From NCBI RefSeq assembly GCF_027942865.1, contig NC_134515.1:33917449-33981448 (forward strand): 64,000 nucleotides of DNA, in the 5' to 3' direction. The notes below the pieces were generated by a model that saw only the letters and a program-made list of their open reading frames with translations, searched no databases and was not told the DNA's origin. How positions within the stretch are numbered: the first letter of the stretch is position 1; each line of letters starts with the position of its first letter. This document shows positions 12,949 to 29,225 of this stretch, piece after piece. A program made the translations under genes and the position numbers. The stretch is from Odontesthes bonariensis (lineage: Eukaryota; Chordata; Actinopteri; Atheriniformes; Atherinopsidae).

Positions 12949-15900
12949 TGCTCTGTTAGGGGCAGTATTCTACTGGCAACACCGGCTACTGTTTCCTCTT
13001 CTTCTATTGTTGGCTACAGTCGCTAGATATCTCAACAACATAATACATGGATATTTTTCATTCAACGTCAAAGATATTCCTTTTTCGAACTTGGCTGATA
13101 GCTATGGTTGAATTTATTTTTTTTAGTTTTACGGATTTTTTTTCCACAAATAACACCTTTAAGCTATTTTGGGTTTTTAGAACTACAATTGATCATACAA
13201 GTGAATGACAGGGATTTAGCAAGCTAGCTTGGTTAATGCTGTTCTCTGCTCAAAAAAGAAAGAAAAAAAGAAAGAAAATAAAGGGAAAAACGCTTTTTGT
13301 ATGTACTGATCTACTTACTATGCTATAGCTGCAAATTCATTGTGTTAGCTGCAGTGCCCTAGCCTAACCAAGAAGTAGTGTTGCCTACCTCTAAACAAAC
13401 AGTTGTGGTGGGAAAACCTAACCAAACAGCGAGTAATATGGCAAGTGACACCGAAAGAGTATATGAACGGAAACAAGGGAATACATAAACAGCTATTTGA
13501 ACTGACACCTACCTGTGGATGAACCTGTCACCTCTTAGAATTTTGTCATCCACTATTATAAAGTTTCACCAATGTCAGTCAAGCCAGTCATCCACCCAGA
13601 CATACATCACTTTAAGGCCTGATTCCCATTTTAAAATGAAAGCATAATGACATTGACAATAAGCATGACAAAAAGACTGAATTTCGCATATTGACTTGTA
13701 GAAAATATTTTTTTACATTTTTTTAAATTGAGTCCATTAGAGTTGGAAAGGTTTGGAGATAACACCTAAGCTCTTTTTGCAATGGTCAAAAAGCCTGTAA
13801 ACACCAACTAATATTTGGCTTTTGAGGGCAATAGGAAATTGTTAAACTGGCATTAAACCCAGGTTTAATTGACTCAACTGTAGTCTTGGATATATCTATC
13901 ACCAACAAAGAGTCCAGATGAATTTAATGGACCTGTCACAAGACCTTTAACAGCTAACTCTAAGTTCTGCTGTGTGGGCTGAGTTCAAATGAAAAATAAT
14001 AAAGAAGTCTAACTTTCTAAGAAAGTCATGCTCAAACATTGTGCTTCCACACAGTATGTAGGATCAACTATAATGCCATCCCTTTATATTGTTGTGATTG
14101 CAGGTTTGTTCCAAGGAAGGTGGTTGTATTTACTCATTTGGTTCTGAGTACCTTGTGGGTGCCAGAACACTGAGTGAAAACAAGCTACTACTGGCAATTT
14201 AATTGGAAAGAATTTAATTGGCTTGATCTATTTGCAGTTGATAATGGCACTGGTGGCCCTCCATGGTATCACCTTTCGAGGCACATCTGTATTGGGAACA
14301 TTTTAGTCCAGTCTATAGTTTATGGGACAGTTAGTTGAGCTGTTTCCCTGTGTTCCTTTTTCATGCTAAACTTTGCTGAGCTGGCCTGCATCTCTCAGGC
14401 CCATTCAAGAGACAGATATTTGATCTCAGAGAATTAAAGAACTGAAAGCATCTTATTCCCAAAAGTTTCAAACTATTGCTTTCAGATATTTGTTGTAATG
14501 GATATATGCTAAAAACATTCAAACAGACATGATACTTCTGGACATTTTTACCAGTTTCCAAATGACAAAATGGAATTGCAGTTTGTCTCAAGGAAAATCT
14601 CTTGAATCAAATTTGTCACGAGAATAAACAGGTTTGGTCATAAATCCACATGTTTTATAGCTTGCACATAGAGGTCCAGCCCTTGAATGTGTGTGCATGC
14701 CTCCACCACATAATGCAGATAAGTTACTGGATATTTTCAAGCTGCCCTATCTTACACGTAAGAACAGTTTGTCGGTTCATGATTAAGAAAGCTATAACCT
14801 TACAGATTGCACTTTATAGTCCAGTATATGACTGCTCCTTGAGAACTTTGCTGAAATTTAAGATGGGACCATCGATAAAGCACTTTAATGACAGCAGAGA
14901 TTAGATTTGCAGTGAGTGACTCATTCATAGCTCCACAGTGATTTTCCCATCCTCGGTAATCCCCTCCCCCTGCTCACATGCTTACTGCTTTGAAATAATC
15001 AGCACACTTCTTAAGCAAATAAGGATGTTGCAGAAGAGCAGCATGGATCGAACATGAAGCAGTGTTGTAATGGATGACCTCTGAACACACAAGTGAAATA
15101 ACACGCTCTAATCGAGCTACGATTGATGCAACGCAATCATCAGTGAGCACTGCAGGAGAGTGTAAATGCCTGTTAAACATTTTTTAATCATGGCTGCTTT
15201 TTCCATTGAACTAATCATGCTTATTATCTTTACACTATCATCTTACTGTAAGGTCAGTTGATTGAATTCTACGATTATACAGACAAAAAAGTATAGTTTC
15301 TGTAGTTTTTAATCAGAGCTTGATTACATCCATTTTCACTTTTGATTTAATTATTGTAAGAGGTGTTTTTGTCAATATTTAATCACTGAAACCCATCATC
15401 TCTGGATCATGAACAGGAGCCTCTAGGAATGTTATAGTGTTTGCCCACTGGAAGAAAAAATATTTTTTATGAGTCTCTAGTATAATTTAAGTGTATGGTT
15501 GACAAGTTCACCTACATGGGGTTTACTGCCTCCTAATTCTGGCTGAACTTGGGATCGTTGACCGATTGCTGTGTACTGGCACTTTCTCTTCAAATACAAG
15601 ACTACTGTTTGCTGTGTGACAGAGGAGAGGACCACTTGCGCAAGCAGAAATTTTGAATTTGAAAATGGGATTTCAGTCAGTGTGTTGCAAAACTCAAGTG
15701 TTACAACCATTCAGACTTTACTTATGGACCAATATCATCATTCTCGCATCAAATGTGTTGAATTTAAAAGAAAACTTTTGTGGAAATATTGTATTCTTTA
15801 TAATCTTTTAGCTACACTGTTTATTAAAACTTACAAACATCTTTCACCTCAACAGTGAGTTGTAACCATTGGCCAACTTATTTCAGTACCCAGGTTAGGT

Positions 15901-17063
15901 TATGACAGGTTAGACAGGAAAAGGCAACATGATCTGACTCCAGCTTTTTCTCATATGGTTTTGATCCAACATTATTTTGCCATAACTTTAAAAAAAATAC
16001 ACACAACAATCTCCAGCTATAAACGTATCTCTCTCCTCTGAGCTCAAAAGGGAAAAGTTATAATGTAATTGTTTTGGGGTTTTATGTAAAAATATCATAA
16101 TCCTAAATTAATTACACCAAATTCATTGCTATAACCCCATTAAAACTCAATTTTCTACAATTTTCCTCCTAACACTCCTTACTCCTCTACTTTGGACATG
16201 TATATGTCTCTATTATATGTACCAGTTGTTTTGATTATAATATACAGGCTGTAATCCAAAGAATCATTCAGCTGACAGATAAAGATATTTTGTCAAAAAA
16301 GGTTTATTAACAAAACTAACAAATCATTAAAATCCTCTTAAATATTAATATAAGCATGTGATAGAATGAGGTGTCATTCTGTCACCAATAAGTACAGCAC
16401 ATTAACTTGTGATGATTTATCTTCATAATTTAGCACTTTAATGCTTTAATAATTTAATCATTTTCTTTTGTTTGGTATGTCTTTAAGCTTCGACAACAAT
16501 CATTACAATGATGAATGAATGAAGACGACAAATTCCCTTTTATTTAGCAAATCTTTATTGTTATTAACTCTACCCTGCAGTTTGCTTTTGAAATTATATT
16601 TTCCACAATGTAATAAATCCTGTTTAAAATTATTTGAAGGATGTAGAGGTTATTTCTAATTATGCCCATTAAGATGTACTTTTAAGGAAATACCAGAGCT
16701 AAGCTTTGACTGTTAAATACAAACTTTCCATCCCTTTGAAAATGCAAAATGTATCTGTCTTTTTGAGCATTTTTAAATCTGCTGTGTATCTTCTAAGCTG
16801 TCTCTCAGAGGAGCAGCTACATATGGATCAGCCTCACGTTCACCTTGCATTTTTACAAACAATGAGGGCTTTTACCTTTAGGCAACAGTTTGCTTTAGCA
16901 ACAGTTATTTCTCTGGTTAATCATGACAGAATAAACTAAAAGAAAAAAGAAAAGTCAAAATGACCTTTCTACAGAATCACAGTCCTGTCGTTCTGGATGC
17001 AATGTTGTATAAGAACCTTTTAATGGCAGCTAATTCATCTTTTTTTGATAAAATCATAGGATG
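12949..17063. other. Intron 1 of the hnf4a P2 isoform, third part
   Basis: AT-rich DNA with an A/G-rich simple stretch near 13249-13290 and no identifiable exon. A CACCTTTAA end near 13155 resembles the terminus of another TTAA-type element, but no partner end was found. Confidence 0.45.
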
Positions 17064-17266
17064 GGGGCGGTCAGTGGCGTAGTGGGTTAAGCAGCCACCC
17101 CATGTACAGAGGCCACAGTCCTCACTGCAGCTGGCCCCGGTTCAAGTCCCACACTGGACGGCCCTTTGCTGCATGTCTTCCCCATCTCTCTGCCCCCTGC
17201 TTCCTGTCTCTCTCCAACTGTCTATCCATTAAAGGCATTAGAAGCCCCCCCAAATTTTTTTTTTTT
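17064..17266 (+). mobile_element. tRNA-derived SINE with 13-bp target-site duplication
   Basis: A 203-bp insertion flanked by perfect direct repeats AAATCATAGGATG (17051-17063 and 17267-17279). Its head has RNA polymerase III internal promoter boxes: A box TGGCGTAGTGG (17075-17085) and B box GGTTCAAGTCC (17139-17149), spaced as in tRNA genes. Its body ends in a pyrimidine-rich segment and an A/T-rich tail. SINEs are copied by a partner LINE through target-primed reverse transcription, which explains the duplication. A truncated relative of its 3' half lies at 56694-56830. It is not a functional tRNA, because no cloverleaf can be formed past the promoter-like head. Confidence 0.88.
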
Positions 17267-17279
17267 AAATCATAGGATG

Positions 17280-18252
17280 CAAAGTAAACAAATCAGTTTA
17301 TTTCTGTCTACTGAGGATCATACTAGATTGTAGAGCTAAGAAAAGTCAGTTTGAAGTAATTTATGTCAGAATTGAATAACTGCCAGTTTTGAAGTGTTGA
17401 GGAAGGTCAAATTGGTTTTAGTGTGGGTGGAAGCTTTGTACATTTAGCCTGCCTTCAGCAGTGTGAACACCAGTGTGACATTTTGAGCCAACAGCAGGCT
17501 GACCTGCAGACAGGGAGAGGTGTGCTTGTAAAGAAACTGATCAAATGTTCTATTTTTTTCTTTGAAATATAGTGGAGTAGAATTATAAATCAGATTATAT
17601 TGGAAACATTTTAAGCTTCACTGCTAAAATGAATGTACTTAGTTATTTTTCATCACTATGGGTTTCCCAGCAGACATTTGGGGGGAAGGTTAAGCTATTT
17701 GGGCCTCATGTGGATGCTGTAAGAAGTGTGCATGTGACATCAGCATGTAATTGAAAGTACCAGTGAAAGAATTTAAAGTGGTGGAGTCATGATTGACCTC
17801 ATATAGCTCTCATAGAGGGTTAATCTACGGCTGACAGAGAGCCATCCTGAGGTGGCTGATACTGATGTTGTGCGATGTCCTGACTAAAAAAAAGGAAATG
17901 CAGTGATTCACCATAGAAGGGGCTAGTTAACCATCAACCTGACAAACACTCCACCTCTCCTCTGGTTAGCGGCTGAAGGGACAGGGGAGAAGGAGGTGAG
18001 CTCTGCTGTCAGTGACTGCTCTCCTCTCTGTCACCGGTAGGTTCTCATCACACTCAGTCAGAAAGGAGCCGTCCTGTTACAAGGTGGAGCTAGGCCTCAA
18101 AGAGAGCAGGAGGGGGGGGTTACTAGAGAAGTGTGTGGGGGTGTGAGAAAAGAAAGGAGGAGGAGGTGGGGGGGCACATTAGCTTCTTGGACGAGTCTTT
18201 TCTGCCCCACTGTCAGGTAGTTGAGAATTTGTTTCCCAAACCACTGGTAGAC
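17280..18252 (+). promoter_or_regulatory. hnf4a: Candidate hnf4a P1 (proximal) promoter and 5' UTR
   Basis: This is the stretch just upstream of the proximal first exon. GTTAACCATCAAC (17926-17938) matches 11 of 13 positions of the HNF1 palindrome consensus, about 315 bp before the start codon. Nearby sequence (17940-18180) is locally GC/purine-rich, unlike the AT-rich intron around it, as expected for a promoter and 5' UTR. In mammals the P1 promoter drives liver and kidney isoforms and is HNF1-responsive. No TATA box or start site can be placed with confidence. Confidence 0.5.
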
Positions 18253-22876
<4,624 letters not shown>

Positions 22877-23690
22877 CAGCTTTTTGAAAACTCATTTCTT
22901 CAACTTTTTTATTATGTCAAACCAGGGTCTTTATTTGAAAGTTTATTAACAATCAGCATTTAAGCTGTTAACTTGACTGAAACAGTTATGTAGCTAAATG
23001 TAATTACAAGTTCCTAACAGATAGCTTTCAGGGGTTTATTTAGAATATAGGGGCGGTTGAGCTCCATAGCTCAAGGAAAGCCAGATAAAACTATTAACAT
23101 TGTAACTTTCCAGGCATACTGTTGTTCTACAACTTTTCTTCGAAGTTCACTGCTGCAAATGTAGTTCATTATTGGGTAACATCAGTGCATGCAGTGAGGC
23201 TTATGCTAGACATGGTGAGCATATGAATATTTTATGAATGTTACAACAAGCCTTACATTTTCATACATTTAGTGTCACAGCTGTTTTTTTATGTTTATTA
23301 GTGATAAAACAAACTCAGAAAAAAGATAAAGGAAAGGCTTTGAATGAGCTCAGGTTTTTGGGACTCTTAAATGTTTAGTGACAAAGGCTTTCCATTTGTG
23401 GTTTGTTTTATGCACTGCAATATATAAAGACTAAATTCTAAAATCTACATCCAGATAGCAACGCTTTGTACACAGGTGCCACTTCATAGGACGACATGCT
23501 GGGGAAGTTTCTCAATGATATGTTGTGTTCGTTTTTAAAGAATATATATTGTATTTTTCGATTAGTGTTTTGTCATGGTTTAATAGATTAAATCAATTGT
23601 GCCTTGTAACTTGTACTGCCTTACAAAACCAGGCAATATGTTTGCCTTACAATGTGAAAATGCCTTAATAAATCCTTTCGTCTATTTTTA
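22877..23690 (+). other. hnf4a: hnf4a 3' UTR with polyadenylation signal
   Basis: AT-rich sequence following the TAA stop at 22874-22876. AATAAA at 23667-23672 is followed by a T-rich stretch (near 23680-23700), suiting a cleavage site near 23690. This gives a 3' UTR of about 0.8 kb. Shorter alternatives cannot be excluded. Confidence 0.65.
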
Positions 23691-25077
23691 TATTGCGTTT
23701 TCTACTGATTATATTCTACGCTGAGGTCATAACAGAAGAGTTCGCTACGGGGATAAAGTGGAAAGATAAATGGGAAAGCACTGGGGAGAAAAAATGGGTC
23801 CAACGTGGCAGTGTTGCTTGGTCTCTGATAAGCTAATCATAAAATCATTACAGATAGTACACAAAACAACTTCAAAGATATACTTTAACACTCCACCTGG
23901 GAAAAACAGGTAGCTAACATAGTCTTGTACTGCATTTAGGCTTAACTATTATCTTTTTCTTTTTGCAACAAGAGCTCCAAAAGTTTAACAAATCAAAAAA
24001 TCTGTTGAATTATCTGTTTGACATGAAAATGTCCAAACATTTGAAGACTTCAAAATGTTTTTAAACACAAGAACACAGCATCATGAGAAAAATGTTTAAA
24101 AAAGACTTAAGTAGCTTTGTGGCATCGATCTTGTATGTTTCGAAAAGGTTCCCTAAGTTTTGTTTTCCTGAAACTCGAGTGGATTTTATCGACTAGGTTT
24201 GTTCAAGTAAATCAACTTGTAGACATTTCATTCACAGTTCACACTTTGCTCACTACTCTCAAGGAAATGACAGGGTGAATGCACAATTTTAAAAAGAAAA
24301 TGGAACAAATTTCGAACACAATTACATGGTTTTCTTTAAGTTTTAAGCAATTGTTGTGTCCACTTTACAGATTGGATCAATTAAATCTTCAACCAAACAA
24401 AACTGAATCTAGTTGCATGAACAAGAACTTTTACTTTACGAAAAACTGTGACATGAGTAAACTAAAAAAAACTTCAACTACTACAACTACAACTACTACC
24501 ACTAACATTTACTACCCACTCAATTAAACTAAGACCCAGTCTTTGTAGATGCGCTTTGTCAACTCCTGTAGATAATATTGACCCAACCCAAATAGATTCA
24601 TTTGAAACAACCAAATCGCTTAATGCTAAAAGAAAACAACTTAATTGTGAGGAAATTTGGTGCATGTTTTTTTTATTTTTTTTATTAAGTTCATGCTTGA
24701 TTTACTCACAATCAAAAAGAATGAATAACTTAAACCTCAATTTATATAATGTATGTTGTGCTGTGAGTATTGGGAAAAATGACTAAGAAATTAGTCATAA
24801 GAAGAAAGCATGATCAGGCAGAGCAACAGTGGACTCAAGATCTGCTTATAAACACATTTACTGAAAAAGCAATGACTGCCACATCCTCTAGTCCTTTATC
24901 TGCCATCAACTCTACATAATCAGTCATTGTGGGAATTTTCTTTTCTTCTGGCTGTCATCTTTGATTGTTTCATTGGACCTGTGCCAAACAAAGGTTCCAG
25001 TGACATCATCTTGCCCAATGGAGATTTGGGATTTAATACTGAAAGTTGCTTAAATTCAATCATCCATATTCCATGAC
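23691..25077. other. hnf4a-ttpal intergenic DNA
   Basis: No gene recognised. It includes a short ACT-type trinucleotide stretch (24475-24510) and is otherwise AT-rich unique-looking DNA up to the left target-site duplication of the Rex3 insertion. Confidence 0.5.
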
Positions 25078-25596
25078 TGCTTCTCTCTTGGGAGGAGTTC
25101 GGTGAGGCCATGGAGAACGACTTCCGGACAGCCTCGAAGAGATTCTGGTCTACCATCCAGCGGCTGGGGGGGAGCGGTGCACCGTCAACACCGTGTATGG
25201 TAAGGGCGGGGCTCTGCTGACCTCAACTAGGGAGATTGTGAGTCAGTGGGGGGAATACTTCGAGGACTTCCCCAATCCTACCGACACGCCTTCCGATGAG
25301 GAAGCAGAGTCAGGGAACTCAGATGTGGGGCCTCCCAGTTCTGGGGCTGAGGTTGCTGAGGTGGTCAAAAAGCTCCTCGGTGGCAAGGGTGGATGAGGAT
25401 CGCATGGACATCGGGGACAGTGCCTCTGGACTGGCAGATCGGGGGGGTGGTCCCCCTCTTTAAAAAAGGGAGGGGACACACCCAGAGGGTGTGTTCCAAC
25501 TACAAGGGGATCACACTCCTCAGTCTCCCTGGTAAGGTCTAATCGGGGGTACTGGAGAGGAGGATCCGTCGGATAGTCGAATCTCAGATTCAGGAG

Positions 25597-26580
25597 GTGC
25601 AGTGTGGTTTTATTCCTGACCGTGGAACAGTGGACCAGCTCTACACCCTCAGCAGGGTCCTGGAGGGTGCATGGGAGTTCACCCAACCGGTCTACATGTG
25701 TTTTGCGGACTTGGAGAGGGCGTTCGACCGTGTCCCTCAGGGAGTCCTGTGGGGGGTGCTCCAGGAGTATGGAGTGCCAGACCCCTTGATAGGGGCTGTT
25801 CGGTCTCTGTATGGTCTGTGCCAGAGTTTGGTCCGCATCGCCGGCAGTGAGTTGGACATGTTTCCTGTGAGGGTTGGACTCTGTCAGGGCTGCCCTTTGT
25901 CAACGATTCTGTTCATAATTTTTATGGACAGAATTTCTAGCCATAGCCAGGGCGTTGAGGGGCACCATTTTGGCGACCTCAGAATCAGGTCTCTGCTTTT
26001 TGCAGATGATGTGGTTCTGCTAGCGTCGTCAGGCCGTGACCTTCAGCTCTCACTGGAGCGGTTCGCAGCCGAATGTGAAGCGGCTGGGATGAGAATCAGC
26101 ACCTCCAAATCGGAGATCATGGTCCTTAGCCGGAAAAGGGTGGAATGCCCTCTCCGGGTCGGGAATGAGATCCTTCCCCAAGTGGGGGAGGTCAAGTATC
26201 TCGGGGTCTTGTTCAAAAGTGAGAGACGAATTGAGCGGGAGATTGACAGGCGGATTGGTGCAGCGTCCGCAGTGATGCGGGCACTGCACCAGCCCGTCGT
26301 AGTAAATAAGGAGCTGAGCCAGAAGGTGAAACTCTCGATTTACCGGTCAATCTATGTTCCTACCCTCACCTATGGTCACGAGCAGGGTAGTGACCGAAAG
26401 ATGACCGAAAAATGGTCACGGGTAGTGACCGAAAGAACGAGATCGCGAATACAAGCGGCCGGAATGGGCTTCCTTCGCAGGGTGTCTGGGCTCTCCCTTA
26501 GAGATGAGGTGAGAAGCTCGGTCATCCAGGAGGGACTCAGAATAGAACCGCTGCTCCTCGGCATCGAGAGGAGTCAGATC
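25597..26580 (+). pseudogene. Rex3 reverse transcriptase (fragment)
   Basis: The longest intact stretch of the Rex3 polyprotein. Reverse-transcriptase motifs appear in order: motif A with the first catalytic Asp (FADLERAFDRV), motif B (GLCQGCPLSTILF), motif C with the paired catalytic Asp (LLFADDVVLLA), then the thumb-side VKYLGVLF. It would copy element RNA at a nicked target. The apurinic-type endonuclease domain expected upstream is missing through 5' truncation, and the C-terminal part is split by nested insertions. A short duplicated stretch near 26380-26430, where GGTCACG...AGTGACCGAAAG occurs twice, also disturbs the frame locally. It cannot encode a complete protein. Confidence 0.88.
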
Positions 26581-26748
26581 AAAATCAAATCAAATCAAAT
26601 TTATTTGTATAGCACATTTCATGTACAAAACAGTTCAAAGTGCTTTACATAAAATAAAAGCATTGCAGCAGGGAGTGGAAGAAGCATTAAAAATACATAA
26701 AAGAATATAAAGAGAAACAAAGAAAATATTTTAAATTAATTTAAAACC
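26578..26748 (-). mobile_element. LINE 3' tail nested in Rex3
   Basis: Nearly identical to the first about 170 bp of the repeat at 8459-8815: an ATCAA-type repeat, TTTATTTGTATAGCACA, then the same internal sequence. Rex3 sequence is interrupted at CAGAT and resumes after another CAGAT (26758-26762), which suggests a short target duplication. The matching segment ends abruptly, so this is a 5'-truncated LINE copy. It is younger than the Rex3 insertion it sits in. Confidence 0.75.
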
Positions 26749-26861
26749 GATGAGAACAGATGAGGTGGCTCGAGCATCTGGTTAGGATGCCTCTGGACAC
26801 GTCCCACTGGGAGGAGGCCCCGGGGAAGACCCAGGACAAGTTGGAGAGACCATAGCCGCAT

Positions 26862-27573
26862 TTGGACAGAGCAGTTCTAAGAACGGTCCACCTCGAATTA
26901 CGTTCTAATAACTGTCCTTCCCCAGGGGAACTGTTTCAGTTTGCATTCGCACATGAGTCGGGACCAGGTCGGGACTGATGCGACGCAACCGTCTGCGACA
27001 GTGATGTGTTACTTTAGCGCCACACTCAACAACAAAACAATACAAAACAAAACCCGCGAAAAGTAAGGAGAGAAGAAAAAAACACCGCGAAGAAGCTAAT
27101 ATGGAGAGCGGGGAGGCCACCGTGTTCATGGTCTGCATGATGGTAATATTAATCATGGACGATCATATCGGGCATCTAACATCGAGGCTGGAAGAGCACA
27201 CAGAGAGTCAGGATCGAGCGCAGGCAATACTTCTTCGTTTCATGAAGGAAGGAAGGAGAGCAGAGCGTCGCAGACAAAGGAGACGGCGTGTAAGTTTAAC
27301 TTATTAAACATGCGCAGGTTGTGTCTGTGTCATATGAGTAAACATTTCAGCCGTGACAACATGACATGGGGCGTAGCTATCGACCACCAAACACCTCCGT
27401 CAGATGTGTTCCTATAGAACCCAGAACAGACCCAGCCTCGGAGAAGGAGTTAAAATGGTTATAGGAACTGAGGGCTGTGGTCCCTGGTTCCTGTATGTCC
27501 GAATGCGGGAAAAAACGGCCCCATTCCTGAAAAGGTTATAGGAACTGTAAAAGGTTCCTACAGTGGGAATGCA
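26862..27573 (+). mobile_element. Probable PIF/Harbinger-type fragment nested in Rex3
   Basis: Rex3 coding sequence stops after GAGAGACCATA and resumes at TATGTCTCTCGG (27574), so about 0.7 kb is foreign. The two ends are weakly inverted (GCATT-containing termini, and GTTCCTA/TAGGAAC motifs near both ends). An internal reading frame (27101-27307) encodes a short protein beginning MESG and ending in Arg-rich sequence (RRQRRRR), resembling the N-terminus of fish Harbinger transposases as I recall them. No DDE catalytic part is present, so this is a non-autonomous or deleted copy. The family name is tentative. Confidence 0.5.
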
Positions 27574-27696
27574 CCTTATGTCTCTCGGCTGGCCTGGTAA
27601 CGCCTCGGGGTCCCCCCAGAAGAGCTGGAGGGACGTCTGGGTCTCTCTGCTCAAGCTGCTGCCCCCGCGACCTGATCCCCGGAGAAGTGGCAGATG

Positions 27697-27753
27697 ATGG
27701 ATGGATGGATGGATGGATGGATGGATGGATGGATGGATGGATGGATGGATGGA
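27697..27753. repeat. (GATG)n tail of Rex3
   Basis: About 14 tandem GATG tetranucleotides form the 3' terminus of the Rex3 element, directly abutting its right target duplication. Confidence 0.95.
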
Positions 27754-27764
27754 TGCTTCTCTCT

Positions 27765-28380
27765 AACCAATGTAAACTTGTTTTCTTTTGTTTAGGTATT
27801 AGCGATGGTTTACATTAAGCTTTTCCGTATGTTAATCCCATTTCCCTCAATCCCTTTCTTACAGTTCATTCACAAACATTGACCTGTGTTTCTCTCAATT
27901 ATTTTTCCAAAAATAGTGTAATTTTGTTTTACATCCTTTACATCATATGTAAAATATGTTTACATATGTAAGATGTGTTTATTCATTTTATTCAATTTTG
28001 TTACAATAATAAAACAGTTGAATGAACATCCTCCAAGACTGGTGATTCCATAATATTATTGCCAGGGCTTGTGATTCATGCTGAGAGAGAGACACACAGG
28101 CTCAGCAACAAGCAAGCCAATCCTGCCATCTACTGCTTTCAGTGTGTTTGACGGATGGGGGATTCAGGTGTACCAACACTGCGCGAAAATATGTAGATGT
28201 CGAATGTATTGTTTGTGCTGGTGAAATCTTGCTACGTGACATAATTCAGTAGGTCAAGAGACATTCTACAATAACTATTTTATTGATAATAATAAAGGCT
28301 GTCATGAATAAAAAAAATATGTATTTTTTTTTTTTTTATGTCTATGTTGTGTCAAAATATATTTTGTTAGGATTGCCTAC
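27765..28380. other. Intergenic DNA upstream of ttpal
   Basis: AT-rich sequence with a poly-T run (about 28326-28339) and no recognised gene or element. Confidence 0.45.
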
Positions 28381-28560
28381 ATTCCTATGAACATGGAAGG
28401 CAGCTTGGCCATCGAAATAATCGACGTACATTTCGACGTCTGTGGTGCGTCAGCCGCGCGTCACATGCTGCAAATAGACCAATTAGATAGCGCCATCTCT
28501 CTACCCGGAAAGAGGATTTTCCCGACAGGTCGGTAGTGATTTTTGACACACTGGTTTGTT
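28381..28560 (+). promoter_or_regulatory. ttpal: Candidate ttpal promoter
   Basis: A short CpG-containing island in AT-rich surroundings. It holds GCGTCACATG (an E-box/CLEAR-like site), CCAAT within GACCAATTAG, and an ETS-like CCGGAA in ACCCGGAAAG. The first coding exon of ttpal starts with a spliced acceptor at 29207-29208, so a separate untranslated first exon must exist upstream, and this is the only promoter-like stretch seen there. The exact first exon and its donor were not identified. Confidence 0.4.
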
Positions 28561-28833
28561 GTTTTCGTCGTTGCTGCCCTTTTCTGACACCAGTCATCAC
28601 TTGCCAGTGGGTGTTCATCAATGACATCTACGTCTGTTATGGGGGTTAATGTTAAACGCATTTCTAGTTAGTATTCAGTCATCAGTCTCTGCTGCATTGG
28701 TTGTGTTCGAGAGACGTCTCAGGCCATCAGACCCATTACTGGAATGCTTATATTGATAACGGTTCTGTCGAGGAACCTGGAGAACAAACCTACTCTATGA
28801 CCGTTGTATATTTTCCTGTATAGTTATATATGT

Positions 28834-28836
28834 TCC

Positions 28837-28874
<38 letters not shown>

Positions 28875-28884
28875 GGTGTGTGTG
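28834..28884. repeat. TG/TA dinucleotide microsatellite
   Basis: A (TG)n run followed by (TA)n and a further TG run, a compound microsatellite upstream of ttpal. Confidence 0.85.
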
Positions 28885-29225
28885 TATACTGTAAAAATAA
28901 AAATGTATCAATGATGTAAAATCTACGCAGCTGTTAACGCGTAACAAATGAATTTACTCGAGCACAGTTTTTAGGAGCTTTATATTTTTACCCTGCAACA
29001 CTTACTTGACAGCTTTTAAGCTCTTTTTTTTCTTGCTAAGACTGTTATGACAATTCTTTTACAAAGTGCTGTGTTTTATTCTAAATTGGTGTTTACTATA
29101 TTTGAATGACAGTAATCGCATGCTAACCTTAAAAGAAAAAACCCTTCCACCAGTGAAACCAGAGGGCTGGGGTTCAGGTGGTGTTTAAATCTTGCTTTTT
29201 GTGAACAGCTTCACCCAGTCAGTCC

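Larger units (their letters stand above)
25089..27753 (+). mobile_element. 5'-truncated Rex3 (RTE-clade) retrotransposon with nested insertions
   Basis: The insertion is bounded by perfect 11-bp direct repeats TGCTTCTCTCT (25078-25088 and 27754-27764). Its 3' end is an array of GATG repeats (27697-27753), which is how fish Rex3 elements end. The 5' end is truncated within the reverse-transcriptase ORF, as is usual for target-primed insertion. The coding frame is interrupted by a stop near 25541 and by two later insertions: a LINE 3' tail (26578-26748) and a Harbinger-like fragment (about 26862-27573). Rex3 sequence resumes after each one. It lies between hnf4a and ttpal and interrupts neither. 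Confidence 0.9.

Noticed and set aside
13249-13290. A/G-rich stretch as a regulatory site
   Set aside because: Simple low-complexity sequence without a defined motif or context.
17075-17149. tRNA-like A and B boxes suggesting a tRNA gene
   Set aside because: The boxes head a 203-bp element with a 13-bp target duplication and A/T tail, which is a SINE; no acceptor stem or cloverleaf can be drawn.
18133-18252. In-frame upstream ATG giving a 40-residue longer HNF4A N-terminus
   Set aside because: The extra residues have no resemblance to HNF4A proteins, and the sequence looks like a purine-rich 5' UTR; the MDMADYS start agrees better with the family.
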